64,000 nucleotides of DNA from Robertmurraya kyonggiensis (GCF_005116465.1 NZ_SWBM01000001.1:868001-932000), one strand, 5' to 3'; positions 1 through 9,526 are shown, counted from the stretch's first letter. The notes: generated by a model not told the origin, from the letters alone. Numbers and translations: made by a program.

Positions 1-1
1 A

Positions 2-889
2 ATTGTGGCGAAGCGAGGAGACCGTTTTATTTTAAGAAGACCAAGCCCTCAGGAAACAATAGGTGGCGGCTGGGTAATTGATCCAAAAGGGCAAAAGTAT
101 CGTTTTGGAGATAAAACAATTGCTGAGTTGGAAAAGAAAAAGGTCGGTACACCAGGAGAACAAATCGTAACAGCATTAATGGAGGCAAAGAGTCTGTCAC
201 TAGACGATTTGATTACGCGAACTTCACTCGATAGAGATGTTCTGATAGAAGAACTAAACAGTGAAGACTTCGTACTAATCAATGGGAAAGAGTATACGTT
301 AAGAGCGCTCATCGAAATGAATGAGGAAGATTTATATAATCGTTTGCGTGATTACCATACGGAATTTCCAATGAAGCAAGGATTAAATAAAGGTGAGCTC
401 ATTCAAGAACAAGCAAAGCTTTATCCGAAGGTACTACTTGATTTTGTTATAGAAGAAGCGATTAAGAAGGGGATATTCAAAAGAAAAGCACAATATATCG
501 CGATTGGAGAATTTGAACCTCATGTACCGAAAAGTTGGAAGACTCGGACTGAAAATATGCTGGAAAAATTAAAGTCTGACGGGATGAAGGTTCAGTACTT
601 TCAAGATTATTTAACTGCATCAGGTATTCCTGACGCTGTTGTTGTAGATTTGAAGAAATTTTTAGAGGAAGATAGTCAGATTGTCGCGCTCGATTCTCAA
701 TATTATTGGCATGGCGATGTTTTTAGGGAGACAGTGGCAAAGCTCCAAGCCGAAACTGGACCTGAATTTGAAGTAGGAGAGGCAAAAGACCTTCTAGGCC
801 TTTCCCGAAAATTCATGATCCCTTTCCTAGAAACACTTGATGCTAAAGGCTATACAAATCGAGTAGAAAATAAGAGAGTTTGGAAATAG
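2..889 (+). CDS. selB: Selenocysteine-specific elongation factor SelB, C-terminal part (5' truncated by window edge)
   Basis: SelB is the EF-Tu-like GTPase that delivers selenocysteyl-tRNA to in-frame UGA codons marked by a SECIS hairpin. Only the last 295 residues are present. The frame is open to the first base, and the GTG at 5 is an internal codon rather than a start, because the motif GDRFILRRPSPQETIGGG belongs to the end of the translation-factor barrels of a roughly 630-residue protein. The rest (about residues 45-295) is the set of winged-helix domains that bind SECIS RNA. A strong terminator follows. The genes for selA, selD and selC are not in this window. The identification is firm; whether the 5' part is intact cannot be seen. 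Confidence 0.9.
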   Translation: MVAKRGDRFILRRPSPQETIGGGWVIDPKGQKYRFGDKTIAELEKKKVGTPGEQIVTALMEAKSLSLDDLITRTSLDRDVLIEELNSEDFVLINGKEYTLRALIEMNEEDLYNRLRDYHTEFPMKQGLNKGELIQEQAKLYPKVLLDFVIEEAIKKGIFKRKAQYIAIGEFEPHVPKSWKTRTENMLEKLKSDGMKVQYFQDYLTASGIPDAVVVDLKKFLEEDSQIVALDSQYYWHGDVFRETVAKLQAETGPEFEVGEAKDLLGLSRKFMIPFLETLDAKGYTNRVENKRVWK

Positions 890-910
890 AGTAACGGTAC
901 TATTCTGGTA

Positions 911-953
911 ACGAAAAAACCGCGGTATTATCCAAAAAACGCGGTTTTTTCGT
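911..953 (+). terminator. Rho-independent terminator after selB
   Basis: A perfect 14-bp inverted repeat (911-924 with 940-953) surrounds a 15-nt loop. The right arm carries six Ts and the left arm six As, so it could act in both directions. Confidence 0.85.
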
Positions 954-1240
954 CATTTATGGAGCTTACTGTGTTTTGAAAAATAAACGTAAGAATCCCG
1001 TTTATATTGGTGAAAATCCATATTTTCTTAAAAATTAGGGGAGTTTTTCCGCTTAAAGTGTCTAAATCTATGGATTTGTTCTTATTTCGAGCATATTACC
1101 GGAATATCTCCGCTTATACCTGATTCTTAAGCTCCATCCGAATACATTAACCGAAAATTCTCCGTCTATATCAGGACTTTTCATTAAATTAATCTTGTTT
1201 CATCTTCATTCGCTATTTTCTAAAAATTTTCATTTAGGTG
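954..1240. repeat. Degenerate copies of an intergenic GGAA/TTCCG repeat
   Basis: No gene is seen here. The stretch holds at least three imperfect units with the core TTTTCCGCTTA or a close variant (around 1045-1060, 1100-1115 and 1150-1172), separated by AT-rich DNA. Better-preserved relatives lie at 13111-13260 and 60561-60820. The unit resembles dispersed non-coding intergenic elements, but this copy is the weakest of the three. Confidence 0.45.
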
Positions 1241-1269
1241 TTGCAAAGTGAGAATGATTTGAATATAAT
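1241..1269 (+). promoter_or_regulatory. Sigma-A promoter of the pentose operon
   Basis: TTGCAA at 1241-1246 and TATAAT at 1264-1269 are separated by 17 bp. The first operator palindrome begins 4 bp after the -10 box, so a bound repressor would sit over the transcription start. Confidence 0.65.
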
Positions 1270-1272
1270 TTA

Positions 1273-1438
1273 GTTAAACGTTTACACATCTTGATATATC
1301 TGCACATCCTTTTATTTTTTGTTTAAACAGTAAACGTTTACACAGGTGCAGGCATATTATTTTTTTATAACAAGTAAACGTATACACAAAAGTGAATATC
1401 CTAAAAGTAAATTTCTGAGTATTAGTTAAGCGTTTTCA
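1273..1438. promoter_or_regulatory. Array of four LacI/CcpA-type operators
   Basis: Four sites resemble the cre/LacI consensus TGWAANCGNTNWCA. They are 1273-1286 (12/14), 1329-1342 (13/14, containing the palindrome TAAACGTTTA), 1373-1386 (12/14) and 1425-1438 (12/14). Spacing between sites is 44-56 bp. They precede a LacI-family gene and may serve that regulator, CcpA, or both. Confidence 0.6.
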
Positions 1439-1496
1439 GTAACGATTTAAGGTATAATTTGTATAAGTTGAAAAAAGTACTTTAGGATGTGATTTT

Positions 1497-2501
1497 TTGT
1501 CTAACGCAACAATTAAGGATATTGCTAGGGAAACCGGACTTTCTATAGCAACTGTATCAAGGGTTATCAATAATAGTGGCTATGCAAGTCAAGAAGTAAA
1601 GGAAAAAGTTTTAAGAGTAGCTAAGCAATTAAACTATCAGCCGAATGCGGTTGCTAGGAGCTTAAAAATTCACCGAACAAATACTATTGGTGTAATCATA
1701 CCCGATATATCGAACTCATACTTTATGAAGATATGCCGAGGTATTGAAGATACAATTCATGAAAGTGGATACAATCTGATATTTGTTAGCAGTGATGAAA
1801 AGGTAAGCAAAGAAAAGGAAATGCTTCAAGTTTTATTTGAAAAGAGAGTAGATGCTATTGTATTGGCAACTACAGAAGAGAATGAGGAGATGATAAAGAA
1901 GATAAGTGAAGCAGGTATACCTATTATTCTCATAGACAGAAAGCTGAGAAATTCTGCTATTGAGCTTGATCTTGTGGATGAAGATAATACTTGTGCCGCT
2001 TATCAACTTACAAAACATTTAATCGAACAGGGTCACACAAAAATAGGTGTTATCAATGGTTCTATTAAAGTAAGTACAGGTTTTGAGAGATATGAGGGCT
2101 TTAAACTTGCCATAGAAGAGCATGGCATAGAGGAGAACCCAGAATATATTTATTACGGTAACTTTACTGAAGAAGATGGTATTAGGGCAGTTAACCATTT
2201 TATGAAGTTAGAGGATAAACCAACTGCAATCATATCTTTTAATAACATGATGACATTTGGAGCAATTTTGCAATTGATCAAGAGTGGTTATAAAATCCCG
2301 GATGATGTCGTTATAGCATCTTACGGCGAAGTAGAAGCAGCGCAATTCTTAAGATCCTCTGGAATCATAAGTGTTTTCCAATCTCCTTATGAAATGGGAG
2401 TTAAAACTGGTCAAATTATACTCGGACGATTACAAAATAACATTAAGGCACCAGTACATGAACAATTTAAACCACAATTGTTCACGGGTAATAAGAATTA
2501 A
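1497..2501 (+). CDS. LacI-family transcriptional regulator (RbsR-like)
   Basis: A 334-residue repressor. An N-terminal helix-turn-helix and hinge (residues about 4-57, with the signature IARETGLSIATVSRVIN) is followed by a periplasmic-binding-protein-like sugar domain starting near residue 62 (NTIGVIIPDISNSYF). The start is TTG at 1497, preceded by AGGATGTG. The gene heads a unit with ribokinase, a phosphofructokinase-like gene and transketolase, so the likely effector is ribose or a phosphorylated pentose; this is inferred from context. No ribose transporter genes (rbsD/A/C/B) follow, unlike the usual rbs operon. The four upstream operators suggest autoregulation. Confidence 0.85.
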   Translation: MSNATIKDIARETGLSIATVSRVINNSGYASQEVKEKVLRVAKQLNYQPNAVARSLKIHRTNTIGVIIPDISNSYFMKICRGIEDTIHESGYNLIFVSSDEKVSKEKEMLQVLFEKRVDAIVLATTEENEEMIKKISEAGIPIILIDRKLRNSAIELDLVDEDNTCAAYQLTKHLIEQGHTKIGVINGSIKVSTGFERYEGFKLAIEEHGIEENPEYIYYGNFTEEDGIRAVNHFMKLEDKPTAIISFNNMMTFGAILQLIKSGYKIPDDVVIASYGEVEAAQFLRSSGIISVFQSPYEMGVKTGQIILGRLQNNIKAPVHEQFKPQLFTGNKN

Positions 2502-2626
2502 TCTTTTGAAAATGTTTGAAATCATTGCTGATTCATTCATTTATTTCAGATTAATGAATGAATCAGTCAGTTCTAGGTGGAAAATAGAGGCGCAGCTATA
2601 AGAAAAATCAAAATAGAAGGAAGTAG

Positions 2627-3565
2627 ATGTCAGTGGATATTTTAGTAATTGGCAGTTTTATGATGGATTTAGTAGTACGCACACCTCGAGCACCGGAAAA
2701 TGGGGAAACAATTATCGGAAATAGCTTTTCAAGATTTCCAGGTGGTAAAGGAGCCAATCAGGCAGTTGCCGCAGCAAGACTGGGTGGGAAGGTTACGATG
2801 GTTGGAAAAGTTGGTTCTGACAACTTTGGCGATGAATTTCTTCATACATTAAAAAAAGAGAATATTGATACAAAGCATATTGAACGTGATTTAACACATC
2901 CAACAGGGGTAGGTTCCATTACTTTAGAAGAAAATGGGAACAACCGCATTGTTGTAGTTCCTGGTGCAAATAGACAATACTTAGTTAATGATTTAGATAG
3001 AATTCAAGATTTGATTAAACAGTCTAGTATTTTAGTAGTTCAATTGGAAATGGATTTTGACATGACAAAGCAGGCTGTCGCATATGCTGCAATGTATGAT
3101 GTACCTGTCATTCTAAATCCTGCACCAGCACAAAAGCTAGATGATGAATTACTCGAAAAGGTTACTTATTTAACACCAAATGAAACAGAGGCAGAAATCC
3201 TAACAGGTATCAAGGTAGATTCAATAGAATCAGCAGAAGCTGCTGCAAAGGTGCTTTTGTCTAAAGGTGTAAAAAATGTGGTCGTTACACTAGCTGATAA
3301 AGGGGCACTCATTGTCAACGCTTCTGGAACACAGCATATTCCAGGTTATACTGTAAAACCAATTGATACTGTTGCTGCAGGTGATTCTTTTAATGGAGCG
3401 CTGGCTGTTGGGGTAACAATCGGAAAGCCGCTTGATGAAGTCGTTCAATTTGCTAATGCTGTTGGTGCGATCGCGGTAACACGAGAAGGTGCGATTCCAT
3501 CATTGCCTTATATTAATGAGGTGTTGGAATTTATGAATGACCAACTATCAAATATAAATAGCTGA
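2627..3565 (+). CDS. rbsK: Ribokinase-type PfkB sugar kinase
   Basis: Ribokinase phosphorylates ribose to ribose 5-phosphate with ATP in the cytoplasm. The 312 residues show the PfkB signature 1 (GGKGANQA, 39-46), NPAPA (164-168), TPNETE (183-188) and the ATP/anion-hole signature DTVAAGDSFNG (247-257) with the catalytic Asp at 253. Length is normal for RbsK. AAGGAAG lies just upstream of the ATG. The product would feed the transketolase encoded downstream. Specificity for ribose over deoxyribose or another furanose is likely but not proven by sequence. Confidence 0.88.
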   Translation: MSVDILVIGSFMMDLVVRTPRAPENGETIIGNSFSRFPGGKGANQAVAAARLGGKVTMVGKVGSDNFGDEFLHTLKKENIDTKHIERDLTHPTGVGSITLEENGNNRIVVVPGANRQYLVNDLDRIQDLIKQSSILVVQLEMDFDMTKQAVAYAAMYDVPVILNPAPAQKLDDELLEKVTYLTPNETEAEILTGIKVDSIESAEAAAKVLLSKGVKNVVVTLADKGALIVNASGTQHIPGYTVKPIDTVAAGDSFNGALAVGVTIGKPLDEVVQFANAVGAIAVTREGAIPSLPYINEVLEFMNDQLSNINS

Positions 3566-3598
3566 AAACTGTAGAATGGGTTCATATTCAACAGTTGA

Positions 3599-3612
3599 TG
3601 TAAACGTTTTCC
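3599..3612. promoter_or_regulatory. cre-like operator between rbsK and the PFK-like gene
   Basis: TGTAAACGTTTTCC matches the cre consensus at 13 of 14 positions. It lies 33 bp after the rbsK stop and just before a terminator hairpin, so it could act as a roadblock site inside the operon. Confidence 0.5.
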
Positions 3613-3617
3613 TAAAT

Positions 3618-3664
3618 AAGCTCCTAAATCATGTGCCAACACTAACACATAAAGGGGCTTTTTT
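3618..3664 (+). terminator. Intra-operon terminator or attenuator
   Basis: AAGCTCC (3618-3624) pairs with GGGGCTT (3654-3660), with an inner ATGTG/CACAT stem, followed by a run of Ts. No clear promoter follows within the 35 bp before the next gene, so readthrough probably sets expression of the two downstream genes. Confidence 0.6.
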
Positions 3665-3699
3665 CTGTCCAAATTTACTTTTAGAAAGGAGATCAATCT

Positions 3700-4557
3700 G
3701 TGCAAGTAGGAATCTTTCATTTTGGCTATCTGTCATTTGGTAGCAAACTTATCATCCATAAATTAGTTAAAAACTGTATAAAAAGCGAAATGAAGGTCGC
3801 AAACGTTCTTTTTGACCAAGATTCGAAACAATATGGTGTAACAGAGTTTACTAAAGATGCGTTAGAAGATTGGGAACATATTCGCATTGGTGTACTGCCT
3901 AATTCTTTGAATGAAGACATTCACATGACTTTGCAACAGTTTGATTCCATCATAATTTTAGGTGGTAGCAGACAACAAGTAAGTTATTTGGAGAAATATG
4001 CCAAGGGACGTGTTCTGTCAGTTCCGATTTCAATCTTAAATGATTTTGAAGGATCCCAGTACACACTTGGCTATGACACAGCTTTAAACGTCGTTGTAAA
4101 TAATATTCTTAAAATCATCGATACGATTGATTCCTTAAAGTATGGGAAATTAAGAGTGTTCTGCGCCCAAATTCCAGGAACCACTGCGAATGTCTTATTA
4201 GAGGATGTAGCGACGGCGATAGATGGAAATTCAATCTATCAACCTGATGAGAAGTTTTGGGATGAACTTGCAAATCGATTAGATGAAAAATATAAAGCTG
4301 GTACAACTTATTCCATTTTGGTCATAAATGAAGCACAAGACCCAGAACAGGTTCAGGAAAAGCTAGCGCAAAAACTCGATATCGATTTCAAATGGAACCA
4401 TTTTGATGAATCACAATGCTTAGGTCCTTATCCGACAGCTGTGGATAGAGTGTTAGCAATGAAGCTAGCTCAATGTGTAGTTCGTTGGATGGACGAAGTT
4501 AGACAATCGGCTTACTTGGTTGTAAAAGAACATCAAGTTGAGTTTGAAAATATTTAA
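3700..4557 (+). CDS. Divergent phosphofructokinase-fold protein, probably lacking PFK catalysis
   Basis: A 285-residue protein with the scaffold of ATP-dependent 6-phosphofructokinase but altered active-site motifs. [14 protein letters not shown] (123-136) matches the PFK 'GFDTALN' helix, and [13 protein letters not shown] near residue 245 matches the PFK C-terminal 'GGSPTAFDRVLA' element. The nucleotide loop GGDGS is replaced by GGSRQ (88-92), and the catalytic TIDND is replaced by SILND (111-115), so the position of the catalytic Asp carries Leu. The QRGG sugar-phosphate motif is also missing. The start is GTG at 3700 with AAAGGAGA upstream. Wedged between ribokinase and transketolase, it may bind a sugar phosphate or be a kinase of changed mechanism. 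Its function is unknown. Confidence 0.7.
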   Translation: MQVGIFHFGYLSFGSKLIIHKLVKNCIKSEMKVANVLFDQDSKQYGVTEFTKDALEDWEHIRIGVLPNSLNEDIHMTLQQFDSIIILGGSRQQVSYLEKYAKGRVLSVPISILNDFEGSQYTLGYDTALNVVVNNILKIIDTIDSLKYGKLRVFCAQIPGTTANVLLEDVATAIDGNSIYQPDEKFWDELANRLDEKYKAGTTYSILVINEAQDPEQVQEKLAQKLDIDFKWNHFDESQCLGPYPTAVDRVLAMKLAQCVVRWMDEVRQSAYLVVKEHQVEFENI

Positions 4558-4576
4558 TAAAAAAGGAGAAACTGTT

Positions 4577-6592
4577 ATGAATCCAACTGAAACAAAAACC
4601 GCTATTGAACAATTATCCATTAATACCATTCGAACACTATCCATTGATGCTATTGAAAAGGCGAATTCAGGTCATCCAGGCATGCCAATGGGAGCGGCGC
4701 CAATGGCTTACACGCTTTGGAGTCAATTTATGAAACATAATCCAGCAAACCCAAAATGGGCAAACCGTGACCGTTTTGTATTATCCGCAGGACATGGTTC
4801 GATGCTGTTATACAGCTTATTGCATCTTTTCGGATACGATGTAACGATGGAAGATTTGAAAAACTTCCGTCAATGGGAAAGTAGAACGCCAGGGCATCCA
4901 GAGTTTGGACATACGCCAGGTGTTGAAGCAACTACAGGTCCACTTGGTCAAGGTGTAGCTATGGCTGTGGGTATGGCAATGGCTGAGCGTCATTTAGCAG
5001 CTACTTATAATCGTGACGACTACAATGTTGTGAATCATTTCACTTACAGTATTTGTGGGGATGGAGACTTAATGGAGGGTGTGTCTGCTGAAGCGGCATC
5101 ACTTGCAGGACACTTAAATTTAGGTAGATTAATTGTGTTATACGATTCAAATGACATTTCATTAGATGGAGAATTAAATCTATCATTCTCTGAAAGTGTA
5201 GAAAACCGTTATAAGGCATATGGCTGGGAAGTCATTCGTGTAGAGAATGGCAATGATGTTGTAGAGCTAGCCCGCGCTTTAGAACAAGCGAAACAAAACC
5301 TTGAGCAGCCAACATTGATTGAGGTGAAAACTACAATTGGCTTCGGTTCTCCAAATAAGAGCGGGAAATCGGCATCACACGGAGCTCCACTTGGTAAAAG
5401 TGAAGCAGAGCAAACGAAAGCAAATTATGGTTGGAACTATGAAGAGGAATTTTATGTACCTGAAGAAGTTGCCACACATTTTAGCGAGTTAAAAGCAGAA
5501 GGTGCAAAACATGAACAAGAGTGGAATACACTTTTTGCTGAATATAAAAAGTCATATCCAGATTTAGCCGAGCAATTTGAAAAGGCATTGAACGGGCAAT
5601 TACCAAGTGGTTGGAATAAGGATATTCCAGTATACGCGGGTGATGGTAAAATAGCTACTCGTTCAGCATCTGGGGAAGTAGTCAATTCCATTGTCAATAA
5701 TCTTCCTACGGTCTTTGGAGGTTCTGCTGACCTTGCTTCCTCAAATAAGACTTATATGAAAAATCAAGGAGATTTCTCTGCAAGTAATTATTCTGGTAAA
5801 AATATTTGGTTTGGTGTCCGTGAATTTGCGATGGGTGCGGCAATGAATGGGATTGCGCTTCACGGTGGACTACAAGTATTCGGAGCAACCTTCTTTGTAT
5901 TCTCAGATTATGTACGTCCGGCTATTCGTTTAGCAGCTCTTATGAAGCTTCCTGTAACGTACGTCTTTACACATGATAGTATTGCGGTTGGTGAAGATGG
6001 ACCGACACATGAGCCGATTGAACAATTAGCTGCGCTTCGAACTATGCCGAATCTATCTGTGATTCGTCCTGCAGATGCTAATGAAACAGCAGTTGCATGG
6101 CGACTAGCAATTGAAAGCAAAGATGAGCCAACAGCACTTGTTTTAACACGTCAAGATGTACCTATCATCCACAAGGATTCGGAAACGATCTACGATGGTG
6201 TGAAAAAAGGTGCATATGTCGTCTCTGAAGCTAGCAATAACGCAGAAGGGTTGATTCTCGCATCTGGTTCTGAAGTTTCCCTAGCTATTGAAGCGCAAAA
6301 AGAACTAGAGAAAGAAAATATCTTTGTAAATGTCGTATCTATGCCGAGCTGGAATCTATTTGAAAAACAATCGAAAGCATACAAGGAAGCTGTTCTTCCA
6401 CTTTCTCTTACAAAGAGATTAGCGGTTGAAATGGGATCTTCAACTGGCTGGCATAAGTACATTGGTCTAGAAGGGGATATCATTGCGATTGACCAATTTG
6501 GAGCTTCTGCACCAGGAGACCAACTTATGAAGGAATATGGATTCACGGTAGAAAATGTCGTTTCGAAAATGAAGAGTATATTAAATAAATAA
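4577..6592 (+). CDS. tkt: Transketolase
   Basis: Thiamine-diphosphate enzyme of the non-oxidative pentose phosphate pathway that moves two-carbon ketol units between sugar phosphates. The 671 residues have the normal three-domain layout: pyrophosphate domain with SGHPG (31-35), AGHGS (71-75), GPLGQG (121-126) and the TPP/metal motif GDGDLMEG (161-168), then the pyrimidine domain and C-terminal domain. The ATG at 4577 is chosen because AAAAGGAGAA lies 6 bp upstream; an earlier in-frame start at 4538 would overlap the preceding gene and has no ribosome site. A second, housekeeping tkt probably exists elsewhere, but that cannot be seen here. Confidence 0.93.
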   Translation: MNPTETKTAIEQLSINTIRTLSIDAIEKANSGHPGMPMGAAPMAYTLWSQFMKHNPANPKWANRDRFVLSAGHGSMLLYSLLHLFGYDVTMEDLKNFRQWESRTPGHPEFGHTPGVEATTGPLGQGVAMAVGMAMAERHLAATYNRDDYNVVNHFTYSICGDGDLMEGVSAEAASLAGHLNLGRLIVLYDSNDISLDGELNLSFSESVENRYKAYGWEVIRVENGNDVVELARALEQAKQNLEQPTLIEVKTTIGFGSPNKSGKSASHGAPLGKSEAEQTKANYGWNYEEEFYVPEEVATHFSELKAEGAKHEQEWNTLFAEYKKSYPDLAEQFEKALNGQLPSGWNKDIPVYAGDGKIATRSASGEVVNSIVNNLPTVFGGSADLASSNKTYMKNQGDFSASNYSGKNIWFGVREFAMGAAMNGIALHGGLQVFGATFFVFSDYVRPAIRLAALMKLPVTYVFTHDSIAVGEDGPTHEPIEQLAALRTMPNLSVIRPADANETAVAWRLAIESKDEPTALVLTRQDVPIIHKDSETIYDGVKKGAYVVSEASNNAEGLILASGSEVSLAIEAQKELEKENIFVNVVSMPSWNLFEKQSKAYKEAVLPLSLTKRLAVEMGSSTGWHKYIGLEGDIIAIDQFGASAPGDQLMKEYGFTVENVVSKMKSILNK

Positions 6593-6601
6593 TTCGTTAA
6601 T

Positions 6602-6643
6602 AAAAGCACTATTCCCTGAACTTGAGGATTAGTGCTTTTTTAT
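6602..6643 (+). terminator. Terminator after tkt
   Basis: Perfect 10-bp stem (6602-6611 with 6630-6639) followed by Ts. It closes the pentose unit. Confidence 0.85.
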
Positions 6644-6697
6644 AATAGAAAATTAACTTAAAGTTTAATAATAAAAGTATTCAAAATATTTGATAGA

Positions 6698-6734
6698 TAT
6701 AATAAAATAAGGATAGAAATAGTAAACGTTTTCA
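6698..6734 (+). promoter_or_regulatory. Promoter -10 and cre site upstream of the acyl-CoA dehydrogenase
   Basis: A TATAAT box at 6698-6703 (no good -35) is followed by AGTAAACGTTTTCA at 6721-6734, a 13/14 match to the cre consensus, placed just after the expected transcription start. This fits carbon catabolite repression of fatty-acid use. Confidence 0.55.
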
Positions 6735-6758
6735 TTAATTGAAAGAGAGGAACTGAAG

Positions 6759-7904
6759 ATGAAGCATTTATACTTGCAGGAGGAGCATGAAATTTTTCGA
6801 AAAGCATTAAGGAAGTTCCTTGAAAAAGAAGCATACCCTTTTTATGAGCAGTGGGAGGAGGAACGGATTATTCCTAGAGCATTCTGGGAAAAGATGGGAG
6901 CACAAGGCTATTTATGTCCAGATGTGGATGAGAAATACGGTGGTAGTGGAGTTGATTGGGGGTTCTCTGTGGTAATAAATGAGGAGCTTGAACGGGTTGG
7001 TTCCGGACTTGTTGGAATTGGTCTTCACAGTGACATAGTAATTCCGTATATTACTGCGTTTGGGACAGAGGAGCAAAAGACGCGCTGGCTTCCGAAATGT
7101 GTTACTGGAGAAACGATTACTGCCATTGCAATGACTGAACCAGGTGCAGGATCCGACCTTGCAAACATTCAGACGACAGCCATTTTAGATGGAGATCATT
7201 ATGTACTAAATGGTCAGAAAACCTTTATTACCAATGGTATTCATGCGGACTTAGTCATTGTTGCTTGTAAAACAGATCCAAAAGCAACACCGAAACATAA
7301 AGGTGTTAGCCTTCTTGTTGTCGAGAGGGATACGGTCGGCTTTTCTCGTGGGCGGAAATTAAATAAGGTTGGCCTTCATAGTCAGGATACTGCTGAGCTC
7401 ATTTTTGAAGATGCAAAGGTTCCTAAGGAAAATTTACTCGGAGAAGAGGGCAAAGGATTCCAGTATTTAATGGAAAAGCTTCAGCAAGAACGATTACTTG
7501 TCGCCATCGCTGCTCAAGCAGCGGCTGAAAAAATGTTTGAAATGACGATGAGTTATGTGAAGAGTAGGCAAGCATTTGGGGTACCGATTAGCAAATTCCA
7601 AAACACGCAATTTAAGATGGCTGAAATGGCAACGGAAATCGAGATGGGACGGGCATTTCTTGACCAGTTGATTGCTGAACATATGAATAAACAAGAAGTC
7701 GTAAATAAGGTTTCGATGGCTAAGTGGAAGCTCACTGAGACTGCTAGAAAAATAGCAACAGAGTGCATGCAGCTTCATGGTGGATATGGTTATATGGAAG
7801 AGTATGAGATTGCAAGACGCTATCGGGATATACCAGTGGCGAGTATTTACGCGGGAACGAATGAAATCATGAAGACGATTATCGCAAAAAATCTCGGATT
7901 TTAG
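6759..7904 (+). CDS. Acyl-CoA dehydrogenase (long-chain type)
   Basis: FAD enzyme for the first step of fatty acyl-CoA beta-oxidation. The 381 residues include the flavin/substrate signature MTEPGAGSD (about 125-133), the FITNG segment, and the C-terminal signature ending YAGTNEIMK. The position of the catalytic Glu in medium/short-chain enzymes (YEGT) is Ala here. The helix QERLLVAIAAQAAAEKMFE instead carries a Glu where long-chain and isovaleryl-type enzymes keep their base, so I assign it to the long-chain-like branch. It is in an operon with an acyl-CoA ligase 54 bp downstream. Exact chain length is uncertain. Confidence 0.88.
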   Translation: MKHLYLQEEHEIFRKALRKFLEKEAYPFYEQWEEERIIPRAFWEKMGAQGYLCPDVDEKYGGSGVDWGFSVVINEELERVGSGLVGIGLHSDIVIPYITAFGTEEQKTRWLPKCVTGETITAIAMTEPGAGSDLANIQTTAILDGDHYVLNGQKTFITNGIHADLVIVACKTDPKATPKHKGVSLLVVERDTVGFSRGRKLNKVGLHSQDTAELIFEDAKVPKENLLGEEGKGFQYLMEKLQQERLLVAIAAQAAAEKMFEMTMSYVKSRQAFGVPISKFQNTQFKMAEMATEIEMGRAFLDQLIAEHMNKQEVVNKVSMAKWKLTETARKIATECMQLHGGYGYMEEYEIARRYRDIPVASIYAGTNEIMKTIIAKNLGF

Positions 7905-7958
7905 TTGGGATAAGCAGCTAGTCAGTCAGAGGAATTTCTAATTTGGGGAGGAAATGAA

Positions 7959-9512
7959 ATGACGACGCTTGGGAAAATTTTCGATTTAACTGTTGCAAAG
8001 CATCCGAACAAAGAGGCTCTTTATGATGTGCGAAAAAATCTTCGCTACACGTATAAGGAGTGGAGTATTGAAGTTGAGAAGCTAGCCAACGCTCTTTTAC
8101 AAGAAGGTGTGCAAAAAGGAGACCGGGTGTCCACATATTTGTTTAATACAGAAGAGCTCGCAACGACCTTTTTTGCTTGTGCCAAAATCGGAGCGGTCTT
8201 TAATCCAATTAACTTTCGTTTGATGTCAGAAGAGATCGCGTTTATTTTGGCGGATGCGGAGCCAAAGGTCGTACTCTTTGAAAATCTTCTGTCCTCAGCG
8301 ATTGAGCCTCTTCATAATCGCTTTGAGGGAACGGCTTTCTGGTGTATCGATGACAAGACTCCAGCCTTTGCTGCTAGCTATAAAGAAAAGGTAGCAGCAG
8401 CACCCAATGCTGAAATTAATGCTGAGATTGACGAAAATGATACGTATGCCATTATATACACAAGCGGGACAACAGGTGGGCCGAAAGGGGTCATCCACCG
8501 TCATCGAGATATGGCTGAGCAAAGCTTAATTGTCGTTGCGGCAACAAAGGTTGAACCAGAAGAAGTGGGGCTAGTCATGGCACCCATGTTCCACTGCGCA
8601 GAATTGCATTGTGCCTTTTTACCAAGGGTTCATGTTGGAGCTAAAAGTGTTATTCTGCATCATTTTGATCCAAAAGAAGTGCTACGCTTAATCGAGCAAG
8701 AGAAAATCACGAAATTCTTTGGTGCACCGACGATGTGGAATATGATTTTACAAGAGGACTTAAGTGCCTATAATATTGAAAGCTTGAAGTATGGTCTCTA
8801 TGGGGCAGCTCCGATGGCACCAGCATTAGTGTTTGCCTGCCAAAATAAACTCGGTGTATCACTTGTGCAAGCCTATGGGATGACCGAAATGGGTCCAGCA
8901 ATCACGTTTCTTTCTGAACACGATCAAATTCGTAAAGCTGGATCAGCTGGGCAAGCTTGCTTGAATCATGAAATTCGAATCGTTCGTCCGAATGAAAATG
9001 GACCTTCTGAGCCAGATGATATCGTGGCGACAGGAGAAACTGGGGAAATTATTGTAAAGGGGCCTTGTATGATGAGTGGTTATTTCAATCGTGAAGAAGC
9101 TACAGCACAAGCGATGTATAAAGGCTGGTACCATTCTGGTGATATAGGGTATCTGGACGAAGAAGGGTATTTATGGGTGAAGGACAGAGTGGATGATATG
9201 CTTATTTCCGGTGGTGAGAATATTTATCCAAGGGAAGTGGAAGATGTCCTATATGGACATGAAGGTGTATTGGATGTGGCAGTTATCGGTCAGCCGGATG
9301 ATAATTGGGGTGAAATAGTTACTGCTTTTGTTGTGAAAAAGGATGAGTCATTGACTGCTGAAGAGCTCGATGAATTTTGTAAGAACAGCGATGAACTAGC
9401 GAATTATAAACGGCCAAGAAATTATATTTTTTGTGATGTCCTTCCAAGAAACGCAAGCGGGAAACTACAAAAATTCATACTCCGTCAGCAACTCGAAGAC
9501 ACGCTTGCATAA
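7959..9512 (+). CDS. Fatty acyl-CoA ligase (AMP-binding family)
   Basis: Activates a carboxylic acid to acyl-CoA through an acyl-AMP intermediate. The 517 residues carry the P-loop-like YTSGTTGGPKGV (about 167-178), YGMTEMGPA, the hinge region GWYHSGDIGYLDEEGYLW, GGENIYPREVE, and the catalytic-lysine tail PRNASGKLQK near the C-terminus. All core motifs are intact. Start ATG 7959 has GGGGAGG upstream. Co-transcription with the dehydrogenase suggests that the acid it activates is fed directly into beta-oxidation. No membrane segment or transporter is seen. Confidence 0.9.
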   Translation: MTTLGKIFDLTVAKHPNKEALYDVRKNLRYTYKEWSIEVEKLANALLQEGVQKGDRVSTYLFNTEELATTFFACAKIGAVFNPINFRLMSEEIAFILADAEPKVVLFENLLSSAIEPLHNRFEGTAFWCIDDKTPAFAASYKEKVAAAPNAEINAEIDENDTYAIIYTSGTTGGPKGVIHRHRDMAEQSLIVVAATKVEPEEVGLVMAPMFHCAELHCAFLPRVHVGAKSVILHHFDPKEVLRLIEQEKITKFFGAPTMWNMILQEDLSAYNIESLKYGLYGAAPMAPALVFACQNKLGVSLVQAYGMTEMGPAITFLSEHDQIRKAGSAGQACLNHEIRIVRPNENGPSEPDDIVATGETGEIIVKGPCMMSGYFNREEATAQAMYKGWYHSGDIGYLDEEGYLWVKDRVDDMLISGGENIYPREVEDVLYGHEGVLDVAVIGQPDDNWGEIVTAFVVKKDESLTAEELDEFCKNSDELANYKRPRNYIFCDVLPRNASGKLQKFILRQQLEDTLA

Positions 9513-9526
9513 TTGATGACATATAA

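Noticed and set aside
2371-2601. 76-codon frame overlapping the LacI gene end
   Set aside because: It lies mostly inside the regulator in another frame, has no ribosome site and no family resemblance.
3700-4557. Annotating the gene as ordinary pfkA
   Set aside because: The ATP loop and catalytic Asp of phosphofructokinase are replaced, and the gene is shorter (285 versus about 320 residues).
6190-6609. 139-codon frame antisense to transketolase
   Set aside because: Antisense to a strongly conserved gene, with composition typical of a shadow frame.
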